Assembly: GCF_004342165.1 (NCBI RefSeq)
Contig: NZ_SMAL01000001.1
Location: forward strand, 237,587-301,586
Direction of reading: 5' to 3'
DNA length: 64,000 nucleotides
Origin: Natranaerovirga pectinivora
Lineage (GTDB): Bacteria; Bacillota; Clostridia; Lachnospirales; DSM-24629
Both the position numbers and the translations under genes were made by a program. The notes under the pieces are model-generated. The model ran no database searches. It saw nothing but the letters and a program-made list of their open reading frames with translations, and was not told the DNA's origin. Position 1 is the first letter of the stretch, and each line of letters begins with the position of its first letter. Of the stretch, positions 54,503-61,978 are shown in pieces.

Positions 54503-55465
54503 ATGAATATATTTTTCTTTATTTTAGGCAATAATATTTTACCTATATTTCTCCTTATTGGAGCTGGATTTATTCTAAGTAGAAAATTTGATTTAGACAT
54601 TAAATCCTTAAGCAAACTTAATTTTTATATATTTGTACCTGGATTCGTTTTTGTTAGTCTTTACAAAACAGAAGTTCCAGTTGAAGCACTTAAGGCCTTA
54701 GCATTTGCTATTATATTAGTATTTGTATTGTGTTTAGTGGCTTATATTATAGCTAGACTAAGAAAATATGATAAATCCTTTGGTAATGCATTTATTAATT
54801 CAATTATGTTTTATAATTCAGGTAATATAGGATTACCCCTTATTACTTTGGTTTTTAGCAGTGGTAGTTATATTATTAATGGTGAGACACCTTACTTAAA
54901 TATTGCGATTACAACTCAAATTATGGTAATGGTTACTCAAAATGTTACAACAAATACCATTGGTTTCTTTAATGGGGGAAGAGCCAGTTCCCATTGGCTT
55001 ATTTCTATTAAAAAAATATTTAGTATGCCAACAATATATGCAATTCCAGCTGCTTTAATTGGTAAGCTTTTACCTTATGATTTAACTCAAATGCCAGGTT
55101 GGCCAGGGTTAGAATATATAAGAAGTGGTTTGATTGCTACAGCACTAATAACTCTTGGTGTTCAATTATCAAAAACTAAATTTACTTTAACAAATAAAAG
55201 AGTATATTTATCTGTATTTTTACGTTTAATTGGAGGTCCTATTATAGCATTAGGTTTAATTCTCCTGATGGGATTTGATGGCATCATAGCCCAAGCATTA
55301 ATGATTTCATCTGCAGTTCCTACATCAGTAAACACTGCACTAATTGCAGTAGAATGGGATAATCACCCAGAGTTTGCATCCCAAGCAGTAATGTTCTCAA
55401 CATTATTAAGTGCAGTAACTTTAACCGTTGTTATATTCACTGCAAGTTTAATATTCCCTATTTAA
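54503..55465 (+). CDS. AEC-family transporter, copy 2
   Basis: The 320-residue protein is closely similar to the preceding gene throughout (identical at MNIFFFILGNNILPIFLLIG and at GGPIIALGLILLMGFDGIIA), so the pair is a tandem duplication. Differences cluster in the second and third membrane segments (KALAFAIILVFVLCLVAY versus KALIFAIIILFINMSVGT). AGGAAGGAA precedes ATG 54503, and a terminator follows. The two may differ in substrate or form a heteromer; neither is known. Confidence 0.9.
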   Translation: MNIFFFILGNNILPIFLLIGAGFILSRKFDLDIKSLSKLNFYIFVPGFVFVSLYKTEVPVEALKALAFAIILVFVLCLVAYIIARLRKYDKSFGNAFINSIMFYNSGNIGLPLITLVFSSGSYIINGETPYLNIAITTQIMVMVTQNVTTNTIGFFNGGRASSHWLISIKKIFSMPTIYAIPAALIGKLLPYDLTQMPGWPGLEYIRSGLIATALITLGVQLSKTKFTLTNKRVYLSVFLRLIGGPIIALGLILLMGFDGIIAQALMISSAVPTSVNTALIAVEWDNHPEFASQAVMFSTLLSAVTLTVVIFTASLIFPI

Positions 55466-55469
55466 AAAA

Positions 55470-55503
55470 TGAAACTGAGTCAGGTTTGGCTCAGTTTTTT
55501 TAA
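55470..55503 (+). terminator. Rho-independent terminator after the AEC pair
   Basis: AAACTGAG / CTCAGTTT around TCAGGTTTGG, followed by a T run. Confidence 0.9.
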
Positions 55504-55625
55504 AATTCTTTAGGAAATGCTTGATATGGTATCCCAATTAAGCTAGGAAAGAATATTTTGACTTTAACATTAAATTGGATTAATATATATATAATAATAT
55601 ATATTAAAAGTTTGGAGGGGAATTT

Positions 55626-55754
55626 ATGATGGCTTTTTCTGTAATATTGTTAGGTTTAATATTAGGTTCTGTTTTTCTAATTGGCATCGTTGCTACGATT
55701 ATTATTTTAATCAATCAAAATAAAAGAAAGGGTAATGATGATGGTTTCAGATAA
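55626..55754 (+). CDS. Small single-pass membrane protein (42 aa)
   Basis: The ORF encodes MMAFSVILLGLILGSVFLI, continuing GIVATIIILINQNKRKGND: one long hydrophobic helix, then a basic, polar tail. GGAGGGG lies seven bases before ATG 55626, a strong ribosome site. Its last 20 bases overlap the start of the next AraC-type gene in another frame, so the two are probably translated together. I do not recognise a family. Confidence 0.65.
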   Translation: MMAFSVILLGLILGSVFLIGIVATIIILINQNKRKGNDDGFR

Positions 55755-56661
55755 GGTGGAACTTATAACTGTTAAAAAAAATAATCCTAATTATATCTTA
55801 CCTGTTTGGTTTGGAGAGATTGATGACAACAATGATATTATCACTTCTAAAGACAGATTTTTATTAGTCTTTGTTAATAAAGGTACAGGAATAATAAAAA
55901 TTGGAGATCAAAAACGAATTTTTACAAGTCCTTGTGTTTTTTGTTTAAATGAAAAAGAAACCATTGAATTAGAAAAAAGTAAAGATTTTAACTCAAAAGT
56001 ATTTTATTTTCATCCAAGCTTTATAAATAGCATCTTTACTTTAGAGAATATTAAAGGTCAAAAAGAGGGCTTAACCATGTCAGACATTAGAGATTTGCAT
56101 TGGTTAGATTCTTTTATCAAAAGAAAAGAGAATTATATAGGCATTTATACTATGGGGCCTGCAACTACAAAGCATATTGAAAGTATTCTTAATAACATAA
56201 AAAATCAAATGGAAATTCAATCAGATGGCTATTGGCCTTGTAGAACAAGGTCCTATTTTCTAGAATTGCTATTTATATTAGAAAGATTGTATAACTCTAT
56301 AGATACTATGGAGGAAGTGGTATTAGACAATATACCAGATGATATTAATAAAATCATTCTGTATTTACATAATAATTATCAGAAAAAAATAACTATAAAA
56401 GACTTGAGCAACACATTCCATATGAATAGAACCACATTAAACAATAGATTTTCAGAAGCAACTGGAAGTACTGTAATGACATACCTAATTAAATTAAGAG
56501 TAAAACTAGCTGCCCTAATGTTGAAAGACACTATGATTTCTATATCGGAAATCATTGAAAGAATAGGCATAAGCGATACGAGTCACTTTGGACGAATTTT
56601 TAAAAAGCATATGGGGTGTAGCCCCACTGAGTATAGGAAACTTAATTCAAGATTTTATTAA
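55735..56661 (+). CDS. AraC-family transcriptional regulator
   Basis: The 308-residue protein has an N-terminal sensor-like domain (FLLVFVNKGTGIIKIGDQKR, cupin-like) and a C-terminal double helix-turn-helix (ITIKDLSNTFHMNRTTLNNRF; SISEIIERIGISDTSHFGRIF, then GCSPTEYRK). Three in-frame ATGs (55735, 55738, 55741) are possible starts. The gene overlaps the small membrane ORF by 20 bases. It may regulate nearby sugar or redox genes; its target is unknown. Confidence 0.9.
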   Translation: MMMVSDKVELITVKKNNPNYILPVWFGEIDDNNDIITSKDRFLLVFVNKGTGIIKIGDQKRIFTSPCVFCLNEKETIELEKSKDFNSKVFYFHPSFINSIFTLENIKGQKEGLTMSDIRDLHWLDSFIKRKENYIGIYTMGPATTKHIESILNNIKNQMEIQSDGYWPCRTRSYFLELLFILERLYNSIDTMEEVVLDNIPDDINKIILYLHNNYQKKITIKDLSNTFHMNRTTLNNRFSEATGSTVMTYLIKLRVKLAALMLKDTMISISEIIERIGISDTSHFGRIFKKHMGCSPTEYRKLNSRFY

Positions 56662-56754
56662 CAATTTCTTTATAATAATAAACCTAAATATAATATATTG
56701 AAAGATAAAATATAATTAATAGAATTAGTCCTGAAACAGGAGGGAATTTAAATT

Positions 56755-57252
56755 ATGCCTTGGTGTTTAAAATGCAAAAGTGAATATGAAGAAGGAGTTG
56801 AAAAATGTGTAGATTGTATGACGATGTTATCAGAAGATTTAGTAGAAAATAATGAAGAGACACTAAATCTACAATCCATAACTAATAAGAAATTACTTAT
56901 TACTGTGGGAGATATCTCAGAAGCACATATAATAGCATCTTTATTGAGTACTTATGGCATTAAGACAATTTATAAACATAACGGATCCGGGGAATACTTA
57001 CAAATAGCCTTTGCAAAGACAATATATGGAATCCAAATATTTGTAGATGAATTAGATTATAAGGAAGCTTTAGAAATTATAAATAATAATGAATTGGAAG
57101 AGTTAATGGAAAGTGATATAGCAGATATTGAAGCATTAGAAATAGCAATAATGAAAAAAAGAATAGCTAGAAAAAGAAGTGCAATGAAATATATTCTTAT
57201 CTTTGCAGCTATTATATATTTCATTATTATTGCAACAGCTTTTATTAGATAG
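56755..57252 (+). CDS. DUF2007-like membrane-anchored protein with zinc ribbon
   Basis: The 165-residue protein opens with a zinc-ribbon-like CLKC...CVDC pair (CLKCKSEYEEGVEKCVDC, residues 4-21), then a small alpha/beta domain (LITVGDISEAHIIASLLSTYGI; IQIFVDELDYKEALEII) of the DUF2007 'signal-transducing' type, and ends with one membrane helix (YILIFAAIIYFIIIATAFI). GGAGGG precedes the ATG. The function is unknown. Confidence 0.72.
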   Translation: MPWCLKCKSEYEEGVEKCVDCMTMLSEDLVENNEETLNLQSITNKKLLITVGDISEAHIIASLLSTYGIKTIYKHNGSGEYLQIAFAKTIYGIQIFVDELDYKEALEIINNNELEELMESDIADIEALEIAIMKKRIARKRSAMKYILIFAAIIYFIIIATAFIR

Positions 57253-57413
57253 AAAAAAATTGTTTGAGTAATAATAAAGTTTTTTATTCAGTTTTATAAT
57301 ATAAAAAAATAATGATTATAAGTTTAATTATATGACATAATACAATATATATAATGATAAAAAATTATATTATATTGTATTTTTTGAATAAATGTTCTAT
57401 AATATATACAACT

Positions 57414-57500
57414 TAAGTATGGTTTCAAGCTTGCTTGTACGCAATTTAGAATCATACTTTCAGAGAAAATTAGGTCTCAAGTGAAGAAAGAGGCATAAGA
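57414..57500. repeat. Degenerate two-hairpin element (TTGCAAGCAAG family)
   Basis: AAGTATGGTT...AATCATACTT arms enclose CAAGCTTGCTTGTACG, the same plan and orientation as 40417-40468, with ACTTTCA at its end. The following part (GTCTCAAGTGAAG, AGAGGCATAAG) is a decayed second hairpin. It lies just upstream of fprA; the rest of the 57253-57523 gap is AT-rich with no gene seen. Confidence 0.6.
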
Positions 57501-57523
57501 AAGTTACTAATAGGAGGCAGATT

Positions 57524-58750
57524 ATGAATATAACAACTGTTGCTGAGGGGATTTATCAACTTTCAGTAAATGTAGAAAATATATTATTCGAAGGATTATG
57601 GGAAATTCCTAATGGTGTATCATTAAACTCATACATTATAAAAGGTGAAAAAACTGCAATTGTTGATGGTGTATGTGGTTGGGATGGTGTACCAGAAAGT
57701 TTATTCGCATTATTAGATAAAATGGATATAAATCCAGAGTCTATCGAATATTTAATAGTTAATCATATGGAACCTGACCATTCAGGATGGATTGAAAATT
57801 TTAAAAAAATAAATTCTAATTTTAAAGTAGTATCTACAGCAAAGGCTGCTGAGTTATTAGATGGTTTTTACGGACACACAGATAATATTATTATGGTAAA
57901 AGACGATGATACTCTAGATTTAGGTAATGGACGAGTATTAACTTTTAAAGAAATTCCTAATGTTCATTGGCCTGATACAATGGCTACCTTTGATACTCTA
58001 ACAGGAACATTGTTTTCCTGTGATGCCTTTGGTGCATTTGGAAGTGTAACAGATGGTAACTATGATGATTTGTTAAAAGAGGAAGAGATTGACTTTTATG
58101 AAAATGAAGCCGTTAGATATTATTCTAATATAGTGGGTGCATTTTCATTACAAGTAAAAAAAGCAATAGAAAAATGTTCTCAACTTCCTATAAAAATTAT
58201 AGCACCGGGCCACGGTATCGTATGGAGAAAGAATCCCAATAAGATACTAGAGGACTATGAAAGATATGCTTCTTATTCTAAAGGACCAGCAAAAGAAGAA
58301 ATAACTATAATTTGGGGTTCAATGTATGGAATGACTGAAAAGGCTGTTCGATATGTAGAAAAAGTATTAAAAGAAGAAGGCATAAAAGTCAATGTCCATC
58401 AAGTACCTGAAGACTCTTGGGGAACTGTCCTTGCATCTGTTTGGAATTCCACAGGAATTATTCTGGCGATGCCAACTTATGAATATAAAATGTTTCCACC
58501 AGTAGCAGCGGTGTTAGAAGAAATAGGTAAGAAAAAGGTGCTCAACCGTAAGGTCTTTAGATTTGGCTCATATGGTTGGTCTGGTGGGGCTCAAAAAGAG
58601 CTTGACGAGATAGTAACTAGATTAAGAATGAATTGGGAATTCTTAGAACCAGTAGAATTTAAAGGATCTGCTAGTGAAGAAGAATTAGAATTAATAGGTG
58701 AAAGAGCTAAAGATTTAGTAAAAGAAGTAAGAAATGCTGTAAATAAATAG
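57524..58750 (+). CDS. fprA: Flavodiiron protein / FprA family A-type flavoprotein
   Basis: This class of enzyme reduces O2 or NO to protect anaerobes. The 408 residues form a metallo-beta-lactamase-like diiron domain with ligand motif HMEPDHSGW near 80 (H-x-E-x-D-H), NVHWPDTM, SCDAFGAFG near 166 and PGHGIVW near 229, then a flavodoxin domain (IIWGSMYGMTEKAV; MPTYEYKMFPPVA; FGSYGWSGG) with FMN-binding loops. Electrons normally come from rubredoxin, not encoded here. GGAGGC precedes the start. Confidence 0.95.
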   Translation: MNITTVAEGIYQLSVNVENILFEGLWEIPNGVSLNSYIIKGEKTAIVDGVCGWDGVPESLFALLDKMDINPESIEYLIVNHMEPDHSGWIENFKKINSNFKVVSTAKAAELLDGFYGHTDNIIMVKDDDTLDLGNGRVLTFKEIPNVHWPDTMATFDTLTGTLFSCDAFGAFGSVTDGNYDDLLKEEEIDFYENEAVRYYSNIVGAFSLQVKKAIEKCSQLPIKIIAPGHGIVWRKNPNKILEDYERYASYSKGPAKEEITIIWGSMYGMTEKAVRYVEKVLKEEGIKVNVHQVPEDSWGTVLASVWNSTGIILAMPTYEYKMFPPVAAVLEEIGKKKVLNRKVFRFGSYGWSGGAQKELDEIVTRLRMNWEFLEPVEFKGSASEEELELIGERAKDLVKEVRNAVNK

Positions 58751-58759
58751 GATAATAAA

Positions 58760-58799
58760 AAACAACAAAGTTCATCTGTGAATATTTGTTGTTTTTTTA
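58760..58799 (+). terminator. Rho-independent terminator after fprA
   Basis: AACAACAAA / TTTGTTGTT around a 15-base loop, followed by a T run. Confidence 0.85.
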
Positions 58800-58900
58800 T
58801 TGTGGGAAAGAAGTGAAAAAAAAGAAAGGAATAAACAATATGAAAAGCTTTCATATAATAGTATCACCTAGTTAATATTATTAATGTCAATAGGAGGTAA

Positions 58901-60094
58901 ATGTATATGACATTGTTGTATAGAGGACAATTTAATCAAACTAGCCATCGTACAAGGGAGGAAAAGGATAATGTTAGATTATTTCTAGATTATTTGATAG
59001 AAAATAGTACCCCTTTAAATCCTTATTGGAATATTGAACGTAGAAGACAACAAGCGACAGAGCCCCATTGGAATTATATTGATGGATTAATGATAAAATC
59101 AATTATAGAAATGTATTACATTACAAATGATACTAATTATTTAAATTTCGCAGACTACTTTATAGATTTTTATATAAATGAAGATGGAACAATAAAAGGG
59201 TATCGTAAGAATGAGTTTAATATTGATAATATAAACGGTGGTAAGGTGCTTTTTGAGTTATATGAATTGACTGGCAAAGTGAAATATCGAAAAGCTATTG
59301 ATATCTTATATTCTCAACTCATCGATCATCCTAGAACGTATAGCGGTAATTTTTGGCATAAGAAAATATATCCTCATCAAGTTTGGTTAGATGGGTTGTA
59401 TATGGCCCAACCTTTTTATATGGAGTATGAGAGAAAATACAATCATAATCAAAATACTTTAGATGTATATTATCAAATTTTAAATGTAAGAAATAAGATG
59501 TATGATGAGGAAAAAAAACTATACTATCATGGGTATGATGAGAGTCGTCAAATGTTTTGGAGTGATAGAGAAACAGGTTTATCAGAAAGTTTCTGGGGGC
59601 GCTCAATGGGGTGGTATGTAATGGCACTTGTGGATGTCCTTGAGAAAATGGATAAAAAAATATATATAAATGAATATAATCACTTGAACAGAATATTTAA
59701 GGAAGCAATTGACGGATTATTATTATATCAAGATCCAAGTGGAATGTGGTATCAAATAATAGATCAAGGTTGTAGAAGTGGAAATTATTTGGAAACTAGC
59801 GCAAGTTCCATGATTTCTTATGCCATTTTAAAAGGTGTTAGATTAAACTTATTACCTAATTCATATAAAGAATATGGGATGAAGGCATTTAAGGGAGTAA
59901 AAGACAACTATTTTAAAGTTCATAATGATAAATTTGAATTAGGTGGAATCAATTTAGTTGCTGGGTTAGGCGGTCCTGATATGCGAGATGGAAGCTATGA
60001 ATATTACCTCTCAGAGCCTGTAGTTAAAAATGAAGCTAAGGGTGTTGCACCTTTTTTACTTGCGTATACAGCAGTTGAAAGACTTAAGAAATGA
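58901..60094 (+). CDS. GH88/GH105-type unsaturated glucuronyl/rhamnogalacturonyl hydrolase
   Basis: The 397-residue (alpha/alpha)6-barrel enzyme has YIDGLMIKSIIEMY (catalytic Asp candidate, near 65), HQVWLDGLYMAQPFYMEY (second Asp region, near 165), FWGRSMGWYVMALVDVL and LETSASSMISYAIL. This is the YteR/YesR pattern; such enzymes cut the unsaturated sugar from pectin or glycosaminoglycan fragments made by lyases. No signal peptide is present, so it acts in the cytosol on imported oligosaccharides. AGGAGG precedes the start; ATG 58907 is an alternative. No lyase or transporter for pectin is nearby. Confidence 0.88.
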   Translation: MYMTLLYRGQFNQTSHRTREEKDNVRLFLDYLIENSTPLNPYWNIERRRQQATEPHWNYIDGLMIKSIIEMYYITNDTNYLNFADYFIDFYINEDGTIKGYRKNEFNIDNINGGKVLFELYELTGKVKYRKAIDILYSQLIDHPRTYSGNFWHKKIYPHQVWLDGLYMAQPFYMEYERKYNHNQNTLDVYYQILNVRNKMYDEEKKLYYHGYDESRQMFWSDRETGLSESFWGRSMGWYVMALVDVLEKMDKKIYINEYNHLNRIFKEAIDGLLLYQDPSGMWYQIIDQGCRSGNYLETSASSMISYAILKGVRLNLLPNSYKEYGMKAFKGVKDNYFKVHNDKFELGGINLVAGLGGPDMRDGSYEYYLSEPVVKNEAKGVAPFLLAYTAVERLKK

Positions 60095-60121
60095 TAAAAA
60101 TACTAAGGTTGTAACATAAAT

Positions 60122-60146
60122 AAACCACCCTTTTGCGGGTGGTTAT
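60122..60146 (+). terminator. Hairpin after the GH105-type gene
   Basis: AACCACCC / GGGTGGTT around TTTTGC, a strong 8-bp stem; the T run is short (TATGTTT). Confidence 0.7.
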
Positions 60147-60232
60147 GTTTATGAAATCTATACTATTTAATTGGGGAATAAAATAAAGCTAAGTGACTTA
60201 AAATATTTAGGGTATAATAGGTAGTACTAAAA

Positions 60233-60388
60233 TTATTTATTAATTCGCTTTATGGCTTTATAATCAAAATTCTTGTCATTATTTGCTTTGAATCTTGTAT
60301 CTGGTTCTTGTTCTTTACCTAATGCATTATTATATTTTGCAAAATCTGTTCCGTCTTCTGGGATAGGTTGTTGTGGTCTTTGAGACAT
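60233..60388 (-). CDS. Small hydrophilic protein (51 aa, unknown)
   Basis: The minus-strand ORF encodes MSQRPQQPIPEDGTDFAKYN, continuing with GKEQEPDTRFKANNDKNFDY and ending KAIKRINK. It has a good ribosome site (GGAGTGATTTT before the ATG) and no hydrophobic segment. It is proline- and charge-rich, perhaps disordered. I do not recognise a family; small spore proteins have similar composition, but that is only a guess. The 224 bases between it and the ADH gene hold nothing else that I can support. Confidence 0.55.
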   Translation of the reverse strand: MSQRPQQPIPEDGTDFAKYNNALGKEQEPDTRFKANNDKNFDYKAIKRINK

Positions 60389-60612
60389 TAAAATCACTCC
60401 TTTTAAATAATAATAGTATGGATAAAATACTATTATTTATACTTAGAAGCAATGACTATATTAATTGTAAGTTATAGAAAACTTAGTAATATAAATAGAA
60501 AAAAATGGATTATAGTAGTATAATATAATTTGAGGTTACAAGTGAGAGAGATAAAGAGTTATCTTTATTATTTAATAAATAAAAAATAAAAGAAACTAAG
60601 GAGGAAGTAACA

Positions 60613-61782
60613 ATGAAAAGTTTTAATTTTCAAGTACCAACAGAAGTAATATTTGGCGTAGATACAATTGAGCAAATAGGTGAAATAGGAAATAGATATG
60701 GTAAAAAAGCAATGATTGTAACAGGTGGTACAAGTGCAAAAAAATCAGGATTAATCGATAGAGTAGTAACACTACTTAACAAGAATAATATAGATGTTGT
60801 TGTGTTTGATGAAGTAACACCAAATCCTTTAGCCAAAACCGTTCGTGATGGTGTTTCTATAGTTAAAAAAGAAAACTGTGACTTTATTATTGGTTTAGGT
60901 GGCGGAAGTGCAATGGATGCTTCTAAAGCCATTGCATTTTCTAGTTTTAGTGATGCAGATATATTAGATTTCTTCCCTAAGGGTAAGTTTGCAGAAGAAG
61001 GTCCTAAAGGGTCCTTACCATTGATCGCAGTAACAACAACAGCAGGAACAGGTAGTGAGGCTAATAAAATTGCTGTTATTACAGATCAAGATTCAAACAG
61101 AAAATGCGGATTAAAAACACCATATGCATACCCTACTGTAGCAATAATTGATCCTAAATTAACATTATCTGTACCACCAGAAGTTACAGCGGCTACAGGA
61201 CTTGATGTATTTTATCATGCATTAGAAGCCTTTGTTTCTAGAAAAGCAAGTGTGTTTACAGAAATGTGTTCAATAGAAGCAATGAAATTAGTTGTAAAAA
61301 GTTTAGAAACTGCCGTTAAAGAAGGCTCTAATTTAGAAGCAAGAGAGGATATGGCTTGGGCAAATACATTAGCTGGAATTGCTATTGACCTTGCAGGTAC
61401 TGTAGCAATTCATGGGACTTCTCATCCAATAAGTGCGTATTTTAATTCGCAGCACGGAAAAGCCCTTTCAGCAGTTGCACCAACCTTTTTAAAATACCAT
61501 TACCAGGCAGATATTAGTAAATTTGCAAAAATAGCAGAGATATTAGGTTGTACAGATGCAAACCTTACAGATGAGGAAAAAGCAGCAAAATCATCTGAAT
61601 ATCTAATCAAGTTATTAGAAAGTGTTGGAATGAGAATTACATTAACTGATTTAGGTGTGACAGAAGATATGGTAGAAACCCTTACTAATAACTCTTTCGA
61701 AACCATGACAGGGGCTATTGGCAATACACCAGGTAAAATTGAATATGAAGATATGTATAGACTATATAAAGAATCTCTATAA
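60613..61782 (+). CDS. Iron-containing alcohol dehydrogenase
   Basis: The 389-residue group III dehydrogenase starts MKSFNFQVPTEVIFGVDTI and has the NAD site GLGGGSAMDASKAIAF near 96, TTAGTGSEANKIAVI, and metal ligands in DVFYHALEAFVSRKAS and HGTSHPISAYFNSQHGKAL (near 267). Members act as butanol, propanediol or lactaldehyde-type reductases. The substrate cannot be read from sequence; it would regenerate NAD in fermentation. GGAGGAAG precedes the start, and a terminator follows. Confidence 0.93.
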   Translation: MKSFNFQVPTEVIFGVDTIEQIGEIGNRYGKKAMIVTGGTSAKKSGLIDRVVTLLNKNNIDVVVFDEVTPNPLAKTVRDGVSIVKKENCDFIIGLGGGSAMDASKAIAFSSFSDADILDFFPKGKFAEEGPKGSLPLIAVTTTAGTGSEANKIAVITDQDSNRKCGLKTPYAYPTVAIIDPKLTLSVPPEVTAATGLDVFYHALEAFVSRKASVFTEMCSIEAMKLVVKSLETAVKEGSNLEAREDMAWANTLAGIAIDLAGTVAIHGTSHPISAYFNSQHGKALSAVAPTFLKYHYQADISKFAKIAEILGCTDANLTDEEKAAKSSEYLIKLLESVGMRITLTDLGVTEDMVETLTNNSFETMTGAIGNTPGKIEYEDMYRLYKESL

Positions 61783-61789
61783 ATTGCAA

Positions 61790-61832
61790 AATCAGACCAG
61801 TTAATGCTTTAGCTGGTTTGATTTTTTTTGTT
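61790..61832 (+). terminator. Rho-independent terminator after the ADH gene
   Basis: AATCAGACCAG pairs with CTGGTTTGATT around TTAATGCTTTAG, then a long T run. Confidence 0.85.
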
Positions 61833-61978
61833 TTTTAGTTCTAACTAAGAAATCCTACTAATATTTTATAGTAAAGAAAAATATTTGTGTTTTTTATATG
61901 GTTTCTATATGAAAAAATGTAATAAATAAGCCGTACTGTCATATATTTTATATGAGAGACTAGGATAGGAGGAAGTAT

